Origin: Nymphaea colorata
Lineage: Eukaryota > Streptophyta > Magnoliopsida > Nymphaeales > Nymphaeaceae
Assembly: GCF_008831285.2 (NCBI RefSeq)
Contig: NC_045150.1
Location: forward strand, 17,436,600-17,500,599
DNA length: 64,000 nucleotides
Direction: 5' to 3'
Below, piece after piece: positions 54,167 through 64,000 of the stretch. The position numbers and the translations under genes are program-made. How positions within the stretch are numbered: position 1 is the first letter of the stretch; each line of letters starts with the position of its first letter. Below the pieces are notes generated by a model. That model saw nothing but the letters and a program-made list of their open reading frames with translations, searched no databases and was not told where the DNA came from.

Positions 54167-57100
54167 TGTAATAGCCAATTTGGATCTAATTTCGCACCTT
54201 GGACCCAAGCTCACCCAAAAACAGATCTCCAAATCCAAATTTCAACCCTAGATCCATATCTAAATCCAAATCTCGACCCTAGATCCAAAACGAACCTCTA
54301 AATCCATATGTGAATTCCAATGCAAGGTTAGATCCAAAATTCAACTTTAGACTCAAATTTGGATCCAAATCTAAGTCTTAGATTCACGCATTGATCCGAC
54401 ATACAAAGCCAAATTCCATAATCAAACCCAACAAGCAAAATCAAGTCCAAATTAGGAAAATAGATCTAGAAAGCCACTCTCGAGTCTAAATTAGATCTAA
54501 AACAAAAGTTTGGATCCAAGTCAAGAATTTCAACTCAAAATCTAAAGTTGAAGCCAAAATAACAATTTCTGACACTTTTTAACGTCGTGCACGTGCAATC
54601 TTCCCCTTTGTTTTTTGTCTCAATCTTGCTCATAAAATTTTAAAAATATGTTTTGAGCCCAAAAACACTTGTTCAACCCTTGATCCGAGCCTTGGGTGAC
54701 GATTGAAACACTTTTGCCACTGAGCGAATTGGATCCAGACCTATGGCGAGCCTGGAACCACCCAAAACGAAGCAGCATCTTTTTTTTTTTTTTACAAAGA
54801 TATCATTTTTCCTTCAAAATATACATTTAAAAACTAAACTTTTTTTTTTTTAGTGGACCCCACCCAAGGGGTGGGGGCAAGGAGGAAAAACCCTCCTCAT
54901 TGGCCCAAAAATGGGCCAATAGGGGGGGCAATGTGCCTTTTTCCGCACAAATGGGCGTACTGTCAAGCGATTGGCTGAGCAACGCACAGCCACACATGCC
55001 GCAGCATCCTAGCACTATTGCACCAAGGTGCTGTCCCGCATGGCATTGGCACGACAGCGAACGAGCAGCAGGCGTGGCCAATCACAGCCGCACACACCCT
55101 GCATGTGCCTAGCCAGGCTTGTGCCCTAAGTAGGCCCCTTTTTGTAGGGCATTAGCGCAAACACCTTCTAAAGGCTATTTGCATAAGAGTCAATCCCCTT
55201 GGATCAAGACCTATTTAAAAAAAAATGAAAATAATTCAAAAAAATTTGAAAGTTGCATGAAAAACCTTGTTAAATTAAAAAAAAATCAAATTTTAAGTTT
55301 TGTCTTCAAAACTATCTATAAATTCCTCTCAAATCTTGACTCTTAGGTATAAGCAAATTTTTGGCTAATCTCTAGAGTTTTCTCACTTAAAGTTTTTGAG
55401 TTTTTCCTTTAGCTCTCTCTCTCTCATTTTCTCATCCTCTAGATTTCCTCTTTCTCTTTGTCTTCTTCTTTAATTTTTTTTGCTTAGTTCTCTTCATCAT
55501 CAACTTCTAGCCTTCATTTCCAACAAGAGGAGGCCTTAGCAGGGCTTCTGATGGGTCATTGAAGAGCATCTCCAACTCACTCAAACCACCATCAAAGAGT
55601 TCCTTTTACAGGAAAAGGCCAAGGTACTACCTTTTTTTTTATCTCTTCTCTTTAAGGAATGTAAATCTCTTTTCTTCTAGATTTTTCTTATCCCTTTTAG
55701 TCATGGCAAGCCTTCTCCTCATCTTTTATTTTTTATTAAGATCTTTTTACGTTTCTTTTAATCTATTTTTTAACACACCTTTTCCATTCTTTTAATTTGT
55801 TTATCTCTTTTAACTCGTTTTTCTTTCATTTTTAACTTTTCTATCTTTTATTGAGTTTTTGTATGTACTTTATACCAAGCTGATAAAGTTATAGAGTCTT
55901 TCCGGAGCTAAGGATCTTTCTTAAAGTTCTAGAAGCATGACCAAACAAACATTTTCCTCATTCTCTATTTTGATTATGATCTTTCTCCCTCTCTTTTTAA
56001 CTTATCTTTTTATTGTTTTAATTTGTTTCTTCATTTTGTTTTTCTCCCATTTTGTGTTTTTCTATAGCCCACTCTTCATTTTTATGACAAGCCGATGAAT
56101 GTCTAGAGATCTATCTGTTGTTGAGTATCTTTTTTAATGTTTTGGGAGCATGACTAAGGCAAATATAATTTTTTAATCTCTCTTTCCCTATGTTTGAAAC
56201 ATAATTTTATCTTGTTTAAAGAAAACTTGTTCCTCCTCTTAATATACTGTTTTTTTTTTCACGTTTTGACTTATCGATCTCTGTCATTTTAACTTTCCCT
56301 CTTTCATTTTAATATTTATTTCTCTCATTTTTTGGCTTTTCTCTATCGTTTTAACTTATATTCCTCTAGTTTTAATTTCTATTCCTCTTTTCATTTCTTT
56401 CTCTTTTTAATTATTTTTCGTTCAAAGCTCTCTCTCTCTCTCTTTCATCTTTATTTTTCTCTATTTATTTTCATTTTTCTCTTTCTCTCTTTTAATTTCT
56501 CTCTATATATTCTTGCTCTCTCCTCCTATATTTATCTTTTCATCCCTCTATCCATTAACCTCTCTATTTTGATGGCTTGATTGTTTGTGGAAGGGTATTA
56601 CAATGCGAGGATTTGGGGTGGGTTATTTTCTATTTTCATTTTTTTGAGATTGGGACATGTCTAACCCGAGAAATACCAAGACACACTTGATATACATGTT
56701 AATTTGCATTGAGCATGTTACTTTCATTTTTTTTTAGATTGCAAATCTATCTTTCATATTTTTCCAATCATTCATTCCTTCTAGCATTTTCTTGGCTTTC
56801 CTATATTTTCAATACATCTTTGAGTGACTCGCTAGATGAGATCTTACCTCTATCAATTTCTAATGAAATTTTCGTTTTTGTTGCTCTGTAGATGTATGTT
56901 ATAGTAGAAATGATTTATTTCTTTCTTAAGCATATAAAATTTGTGTAATGATGCATACACAATCATTTATAGGATTCAAGAATACTCACAAGCGCATCTC
57001 TAAAAAGCTTAAGTAAGACGAGATCAAACCCTAATGAAGTGATAATGAAATTAAGTCAACATTTTGAAACTTACTTAAGATTCAAGGGAAACAAGAAACA

Positions 57101-57775
57101 CTCCTACAAATTACTTAAGATTCTAGTCATCATCCCTCTAATTCAAGATCTTAATTTTCAAAACGAAGCTTAATAAACTTGTTTTCACAAAACATGACAA
57201 GTTGAAACCATGTTTTGTAGAACAAGTAATTTAAAAATATGTATCTAACTATATTTCTTCAAATAAGTAGAAAACTTTTATTTTCAAGGCTATCTTTGAA
57301 CATAACTTATCTTTGAGTTTCTATTGACAATATTTGAAGAACTCAAATGATTTTAAATGTATCTCTCCTCTTTGAACAATTTATTTTCTAAATTATTTGA
57401 TATTTCTACATTTTGATCTCAAATTTTTTAAAAGTTGCTAATTATTCGAGGTTCATCAACCCTTACAAATATAGTTTTAAACATAAGGGCATAATATTTT
57501 AAATCAAATCTCATTTAATCTCTTCAAAATTTTCTTCAATACTTTGAAAGCTTCCATTAACTCAAGCATACATGCATATAGAATTTTGGGATAACACTTT
57601 ACATATTGAACTGTGCAAAACAAAAGGCTAGTTATTGGTCTAGTTACCCTAAATAAAGGTGTTAGGAACACTGGGTCGTGTACCGACGGGTGAGTTTCTT
57701 TCACTCTCATTTCAAAACAAAACCTTATTTTTCTAAAGTACTCCAAAAGCTAAAATAAATTTTGAGATGAAAACA
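54167..57775 (+). repeat. Long LTR-like repeat, copy A
   Basis: Aligns in order with 58527-61797: TGTAA start, AT-rich block with many 'GATCCAAA' phrases, CCCAAAACGAAG, a GC-rich patch, then TCAAATTTTAAGTTTTGTCTTC before a TATA-like CTATCTATAAATT (about 55310), a C/T-rich stretch, a long AT-rich tail and the closing segment with GTACCGACGGGTGAG and AAAGTACTCCAAAAGC. Size, TG start and the promoter-like block suggest an LTR of a large gypsy (Tat/Ogre-like) element. No primer-binding site or pol follows, so it would be a solo LTR. Confidence 0.6.
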
Positions 57776-57885
57776 TGAAAACAGGAGGAGCAAGCTCATT
57801 TGGTGGAACGTAGGGAGGAGGAAGGTAAAGATGCACAACAAGGGGGACAATTTGGGGTGGTTTGGAGTCGCAAAAGGAGTCCTAA
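57776..57885 (+). pseudogene. LINE ORF1 5' fragment or flank
   Basis: Short segment between the long LTR and the MITE. It may belong to the LINE that continues at 58369. No domain by itself. Confidence 0.3.
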
Positions 57886-58365
57886 GGGCCTGTTTGGTAG
57901 GAGGGAAAGGGAGGGAAAGGGAGAGATTGAACAATCTCTCCTTTGTTTGATTGGCTAATTACAAAGGAGAGAAAGAGGCAAAAGGTGTTTGGTTGCAAGG
58001 GGAGGGAAGGGGAGGGAAAGGAAAGGAAAGGAAAAAGAGAGATTGTTTAGTGTAAATCTCTTCCCTCCCAAATTGGACGGATTGGGAAGGAAAGGAAAGA
58101 AAGGTAAGTGAAAGAGTTTTTTATTCCCACACTACCCCTTCTTTTCTTTCCCTCCTTTCTAAATCCATGTGCTATTTAGTCTTTTTTTTCATTTCTTTCC
58201 TTTCTCTTCCCTTTCTATCCAAATAAACTTTTTAATCAACTCTTTCCATTCCTTTCCATTTCATTCCATTCATTCTTTTCCCTTCCCTTCCCTTCCCTTC
58301 CCTTTCTCTTCCCTTCCCTTCCTTTCCCATTCCCTCCCTTCCTTTCCCTCCAACCAAACAAAGTG
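57886..58365. mobile_element. Tourist-like MITE with TAA duplication
   Basis: 480 bases. Left end GGGCCTGTTTGGTAGGAGGG; the right end reads CCCTCCAACCAAACAAAGTG, whose complement shares TGTTTGGT-GGAGGGAAAGG with the left. TAA at 57883-57885 and 58366-58368 is the 3-base duplication typical of PIF/Harbinger (Tourist) elements. The left half is purine-rich (GGGAAAGGGAGGGAAAGG), the right half pyrimidine-rich, so the whole can fold into one long hairpin. Confidence 0.85.
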
Positions 58366-58368
58366 TAA

Positions 58369-58526
58369 GAGAGGAAGTCTTGGGCATATGTGGTAGATGG
58401 CATATCTGAGCAATAGGTCGTCAACATGTCACCTTTGGATTGCAAAGAAGTGAACGGTAAGAAGAGGTTGTTCATCCCTAAGAACTTCTATGTGAAAATT
58501 TGGAGGCCATTTCAGTCATCAACTGT
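58369..58526 (+). pseudogene. LINE ORF1 N-terminal fragment
   Basis: The plus strand reads GRKSWAYVVDGISEQ with a stop, then MSPLDCKEVNGKKRLFIPKN and KIWRPFQSS, which fits the start of plant LINE ORF1 (a '-SWAxVV-' motif ahead of DUF4283). It is interrupted by the long LTR at 58527 and resumes at about 61798. Confidence 0.5.
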
Positions 58527-60401
58527 TGTAACTATTATCACCCCAAATTTTTTCGAAAAGACTGCATTTTTCACCCAAACACAAATTCAAAACTCAACTT
58601 TAGACGAGAGATTTAAATCCAAAATTCAATTCTCGAATCTAAATAAGATTCAAAATCCAAGTCTAGTCCTGAATTGATTATTTCAAACTCAAAATCTAAA
58701 ACTGAAATCAAGACAACAAAATTTGAATTTATAAGCCGCACGCACATGCAGAGACCTTCCCATTGTTTTATGTTTCATTCTCGCGCCAAAATGTGTTTTT
58801 AAGCCTAAATCACGTACTAGAACGGGTCAGCAATCAATTGAACTCAGTCTGGATTTAAAACGAGTCTGGTGTCGCTCAAAACGAAGTCGACCACCCATTT
58901 GGAACCAAAACCAATTTTATACACATTTTAAATAAAAAAATGGTTTTATGCTTTTTAAACGAGCAGCCCTTTTTATTTATTTATTTATTTATTTACTCAT
59001 TTTATCTTATTTTATTTATTTCTTTTCTTTTGTATTTCATATCATTTTATTTAAAAAATAAAAATAATATATCATGCATCGTGCGATGCGCAGTTGCGCT
59101 ATCGTGTTATGTGATTGCTGCCATGCGTGGCTCACCGGCGCACCAGGCGCGGTTGCGCGTTTGGGGGTGGTTTTGAGCTTTTTGGGTGGGCATTAGCCCT
59201 ACCCACACCCCAAAGGGGTATTTGTAAGGCTAATGGCCAATCCCACTTAGTCAAAACCTATTTTTTTAAAAATTTAAAATAATTCAAAATTATTTGAAAT
59301 TCACATGAAAAACTTGTTAAATTCAAAAAAATTCAAATTTTGAGTTTTGGCTTCAAAACTCTCTATAAGTACCACCACAATCTTCTCTTTTGAGCATGAG
59401 TTAACCCTTGGAGAACCTCTAGTGTTCTCACTTGAAGATTTATAGTTTTTTGTTAGCCATTTTTCTCCATTTCTCTCCTTTCTATTCTTCTTCTCCAACC
59501 TTGGAAGCAAGATTATTCAAGGTCCAACTCTTCGGAGCTTCACCCAAACCAACCTTAGGATCATCTGAAGTAAGAGACTCATTTTCTAAATCATTCTCAT
59601 TAGAGATATGTAATCAATATCTCTCTCTATTTCTTTTCATTACTTCCTTCCTTCATCTCCCCATGTCCACATAAGACAACTCAAAACTTCTCTTCGGAGT
59701 CAAGAGCTATTCATGAGTGTACCGGAAACATGAAAATGTAAAATGATATTTCATTTTGAGATTGAAACATGTTTCTCTCTTCTCTTGAATGTTGTTTTGC
59801 TTTGAGATGTTGTTCACTCATTGTTGATTGTTTTTTCTCATTTATATATGAATGAACGGTGAGAATGAGTGTTTGAGTTGGGATTCTTCTCTATTATTAT
59901 GTTGATTTTGAGGATGAGGTTTATTCAACCCGAAAAACCATTTACGAATATGTACATGTTCAAAATGCATTTTCCTAACATTCTTACGTTTAGTTTTCTT
60001 TTTAATCACCTGATTAAAAACCCTAATGAGTGCCTTATTATGTTGCTTGATCTTCTTCCATACCCAATGGTGGAAGAAATGTATTCTTTTGTAACACAAA
60101 ATATTAATGTTCTACATTAAAATACAAAATATTTGGAATCAATGCTCTTTAAAAGATTTTCAAAAGCAAGAACCCTCTCTAATGAGGCTTTGGAGACTTA
60201 GCTTAGGCTCTTGCATGAGCCCAAGTTTCTCTCTGGCCTACATAACAAATGAAGTTGGATATTTTCAAGTCATTTCTTGATTTTTAGTCTCATGAAGATA
60301 TATACGTATATACACGTTAAATACGTATATGTGCATATGTGCACATGATGATGCTTTTTTTATCATTCTCTCTCCATAGTTCCATATATTATTTTATGAA
60401 T

Positions 60402-60406
<5 letters not shown>

Positions 60407-60464
<58 letters not shown>
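60407..60464. repeat. (TA)n-(TG)n microsatellite
   Basis: TA array with a GT break, ending in about eight TG units. Confidence 0.97.
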
Positions 60465-60465
<1 letters not shown>

Positions 60466-60549
60466 TCCATTTTTCCTTTCTAGAATCTTTTGTTTCTCTA
60501 TTCAAGTTAAATGTCTTCTTCTACAAATTTTTTATTTTACAAATTTCTT

Positions 60550-60681
<132 letters not shown>

Positions 60682-61797
60682 GTTTCTCTATCTCTTTTTC
60701 TCTAAAATCTCTTTCTCGTCGAGTCAATACCCTCTTTTTATAAACTTTCATATACGTGTATGTATGATAGTATGCACATGTATATGTGCATTTCTCTCTC
60801 TCTCTCTTTAAGATCTTCTTTTTCCTCTCCATTTAAGTTAGTACTTCCTTTTCACAAGCTTTTATATACATAAGTGTACATATATGTATACATACATATA
60901 TATGTGTGTATGTATATAGATATAAATTACGTATAAAAATATGTATCTCCTTCTCCTTTTAAATATTTTATTTAGTGATATTTAAAATCTCTTTCTCTCT
61001 CTCTCTTTCTTTCTATAGGAGTATTTCATATTTTCAATTCTTTTGGATATTTTTCTCTAAAGATATAAGATTGTAACTTTTCATTTGTCGACTTCACCAA
61101 GACCAAAAATCAAGTAATGAACCAATATTAGAATCATGTTTGATGGTCTACAACCTCATTTCATTTTCAAAAACTTTTCTCTTTTCATAACAATATTTAT
61201 AACAATTTTATAAATAAAAATGAGAATGAGATGAATGTTATGGTAAGAATGAATTATTTTCTCTAATCATGTATGATTAATGCATTAATACATCCACATT
61301 CACTCAACATCACTTATGATCACAAGCACCTCTCTAAAAGAACTTAAGCAAGATGAGATGGAGCTCTTACAGGGTAGTAACCGAATTAGAGCAAAACCTC
61401 AAACCTACTTAAAGTCTTAAGAGAACACTAAATTCACTTCAAAAATGATTTTTCAAGCTTTCCAAATGGTATTTGTAAAGATTTCTCAATTCAAGATTTT
61501 ATTAGATCAAAATGTTTTACACTCTCAAATAATTCTTTAAAACTTTCTCAAAATCTTGAAACATCGAATATTTTCTACATTTTCTCAAACACTACACCGC
61601 ATTTAAACTAAAATATGTTTAAGCCAAAATGAAATGCATCAAGAATAAACATAGCACTTGGGTTTGTTAACGTCGGCAAAGACACCGAGAATAGATAATC
61701 CTCGTACCGATGGACGAGTCCATTTCTCTCTCATTTAAAATAAAATCTCATTTTGTAGAGTACTCCGAAAACCAAAAGATTTTTTGGGATGCAAACA

Positions 61798-62480
61798 GTA
61801 ACCTTAGTGCGCGGTACAGGAAATGGGAAGTTGCACTACTCCTTTGTCTTTCTAGAGCTCAAAAGACTTTGGAACGGTATTTCGAAAGTCAGGTTTACCT
61901 TGGTTAGAAAGAGACTTCTCCTTATTCGAGTGACGAGGAAGGAAGACATCAAGAATATCATCTCACCTAGGCAATGGTGTGTTGGGGGGAGAATGTTGAT
62001 TGATAATAGGTTGACCCAGGCTTACCCATGGAAATAGAAAGCTCTAACAAGCTCTCACATATGGATTAGGCTTCCAGACCTCCCTACAGAACTCTGGATC
62101 TCTCAAATTTTCAAAGACATTGTAGACTCCATTGGAGCCTCCTTTGTAGAAGTGGATGAGTATACTGAAGGCTTTGCTTGATATGGTTTTGCCAAATTCA
62201 TATTGAAATTCCCCTTAGATTCCAACCAGTCCCTGATATTGAACTCATGGTGGAAGAGGGGCTTGTTATCGATCAAGCCATAGAATATGAAACCAAAATA
62301 TTTTTGTCAGAAATGCGGTTCCACAAGTCATTTTGGCAACTCATGTGAGAGTCATAAGCTAAACAATGGAATGAATATGGTGGCCTGGCACACCATTAAA
62401 ATGCCCAAGAGAAGATCCAAGACAAAAAGCAAACCTACTAACGATGTCCATAAGGCTAATAGGTTAGACGTACTGTAGGA
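61798..62480 (+). pseudogene. LINE ORF1 (DUF4283 and CCHC knuckle)
   Basis: RNA-binding gag-like ORF1 of a plant LINE. After the LTR: LELKRLWNGISKVRF, RVTRKEDIKNIISPRQWCVG and GRMLIDNRLTQAYPW, which is the DUF4283 pattern. A stop at 62037 is followed by SHIWIRLPDLPTELW and IFKDIVDSIGASFVEVDEYT, the conserved 'vWvRlpglP...W...iG..v.vD..T' block. Another stop follows, then the CCHC knuckle CQKCGSTSHFGNSC at about 62308-62349 (C-x2-C-x4-H-x4-C, all ligands present). Three stops make it a pseudogene. Confidence 0.82.
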
Positions 62481-63052
62481 GATGGATCTTTCAGACAAGG
62501 GAGTGACTGAGATTTATGATCCAACAAGACATCGATTGATGGAAGATACCTTCTAACTAGAAAACGAAGGAATGGGGTCAGATTGAAGAGGCCAAAATGT
62601 GGACAAACTGAAATTCTCCCAAGGGCCAAGCATTGAGGCCACGAGCAAGGAAAAGCAACGTATTGGTTCTAACATCATCATTTGGAACCCTACAGCTTCT
62701 CTGCAAAAAGAAAAGCTCCCTTTCCGTCGGGTGACTTTGATGAGATAGAGGGAATAGATCATACAAGCATCTTATAGGAATCAAGCAACAAAGGGAAGAA
62801 CAACCAAGTCAAGAAGCACTCACTCAAATACAAATAAAACAACACTTTAAAAAAAATCCAGTCCCCCAAAAGTCCTTTGTAAAGACATGGAAATGTTGGG
62901 TGTTAAAGTAAAAGCAAAAAAGGCAAACCAGTGGCACCCATGTACCAATCTTTGGAATCTAACATGATGCTTGAAGATGAAGAGATGGAAGAGTCCCAAG
63001 CTTGGACACACAAGCCGGGGTAAGCGCAAGGGAGATGAGGCGAACGCTTGAT
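62481..63052 (+). other. LINE ORF1-ORF2 spacer
   Basis: Low-complexity polar tail of ORF1 and spacer before ORF2. Both strands have open frames here (62553-62784 and 62847-63107, minus), which look like chance. Confidence 0.5.
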
Positions 63053-63932
63053 CATGAAAACCTTGGTATGAAATGTCCGAGGGCTGTCGGCCAAGCCAGC
63101 CCAACAAAAATTCCTAAATTTGGTTATGACTCAGAATCCAGACATCGCACTGGTAGGACTCAAAGATGAATGTAACTTATTGTTACCTGTAACCTGCGTA
63201 GGTGTGTATGCACCCTTGGAGTAGACGAGAAATAAAGGATTTCTCGAAGCAAACCCCCAGGTTCTAGACCCAGGAGTGCACTTTCCCATATGAGCATTTG
63301 GTACATGTATAAGCTTTAGAAATTCTGCCTCAAAATGCCAAACTTCCAAGTGGTTTCCAACATCCACATTCATTGCACCTGGGGCTGACCAATGTTTTTT
63401 TGGAATGCTAATGAATTCTAGCTAAGTCACGTGGTATGATTACCTTTACTGGCTCATGTTGCATTTCAAAGAGATCTTTTTTGGTAATAAAATAGTTATT
63501 ATTTGCATTTATTTACACCTTGATTTCAGAATTAGGTCATTCTTATTTCATGAACCATTTAGCATTCTAGCTCTTATTTAGATTCCTTTTGTATGTCAGA
63601 GGAGCTTTGTCTCAATCAAAGATGTGAATGAGAAGTCATTAAGAGGGCTGGCCCTTTCTCCCTACCTTGCTTTTTCTCGGTTTATTGATGGATCATGTAT
63701 GAAGGAAATCTTTAACTCTGATTTCAAGTTCACGTGGACAAGATCGATGCCAAGATCGATCTTTGATCACAGTGCTATCATCTCCCAGGCAGTCGAAAGG
63801 CGAAACATAATATGGGACAAGGATTCTTTTCGATACTTCCAATACTGGGAGAAGCAAGAAATCGATGAAGACCAAGTCCAATCAAGTTTTAATACTGTCT
63901 CTTCCTGGGTGCCATATGATCAAGCTCATTAA
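63053..63932 (+). pseudogene. LINE ORF2 endonuclease remnant
   Basis: Start of ORF2, the endonuclease-RT protein that nicks the target and primes insertion. ATG at 63053 opens MKTLV, a TGA in place of the conserved Trp, then NVRGLSAKPAQQKFLNLV and PDIALVGLKDE, the first two endonuclease (EEP) motifs, with Glu normally at the end of 'LxETK'. The middle is degenerate (63170-63600). The segment 63624-63932 has the later motif FSRFIDGSCMKEIF, DFKFTWTR and FDHSAII, the S/F-DH catalytic signature, with a deletion between TWT and the DH box. The RT part would lie beyond the window. Confidence 0.75.
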
Positions 63933-64000
63933 CAATCTAATGGCTAAGTGAGATAAGTTGAAAGCATTGTGCAAATTGAGGCCAAACGACTTATCTACCT
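63933..64000 (+). other. Right edge, probably continuing LINE ORF2
   Basis: Too short to classify; follows the endonuclease remnant without a visible element boundary. Confidence 0.4.

Noticed and set aside
54827-55112. Overlapping Cys- and Ala-rich open frames on both strands
   Set aside because: They lie in a GC-rich patch of the long LTR-like repeat, overlap each other, and have no family resemblance.

Overview
The window is nuclear DNA of a flowering plant. The evidence is intron-containing genes with GT/AG junctions, plant families (GH5 exo-glucanase, LEA protein, F-box protein, mitochondrial QCR8), Ty1/copia and Ty3/gypsy retrotransposons primed by initiator-Met tRNA, plant-type LINEs, MITEs and long TA microsatellites. 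The species cannot be read from the sequence. Most of the window is accessory, transposon-rich DNA; only two genes look intact.

Layout. 1-961: unassigned. 967-6142: degenerate copia element on the minus strand (copia-1, TSD AACTC). 6.1-16 kb: AT-rich DNA with a MITE remnant, a 76-bp tandem repeat, two small minus-strand exon candidates, a three-exon GH5 beta-glucanase pseudogene (10728-12558, minus) and a tRNA-derived SINE candidate. 16160-26311: copia-2 (minus), inserted in the 3' end of a LINE and itself carrying copia-3 (21125-26151, plus) inside one LTR. 27497-28379: an apparently intact three-exon gene for a secreted LEA-like protein (minus). 28.4-32 kb: AT-rich DNA with long TA arrays. 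32268-35400: internally deleted gypsy element. 36472-41862: F-box pseudogene (plus) split by copia-4 (36932-41231, minus, TSD TGCTC). 45754-52682: gene for the 72-residue cytochrome bc1 subunit QCR8 (minus), two exons separated by a 6.7-kb intron that has collected two copies of one MITE family and an element built around the palindrome CGTATCGTACGATACG. 54167-61797: two diverged copies of a long (3.3-3.6 kb) LTR-like repeat; the second sits inside a LINE ORF1 whose remainder and ORF2 endonuclease run to the right edge.

The genes do not form a pathway; each is an independent plant gene. The main story is sequential insertion. Five transposons have exact target-site duplications, which give a relative order: LINE before copia-2 before copia-3, F-box gene before copia-4, and LINE before the long LTR. 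Every retrotransposon reading frame seen is broken, including the youngest (copia-3, 4 differences between its two 373-bp LTRs). I found no CRISPR array, tRNA or rRNA gene, or bacterial-type operon.
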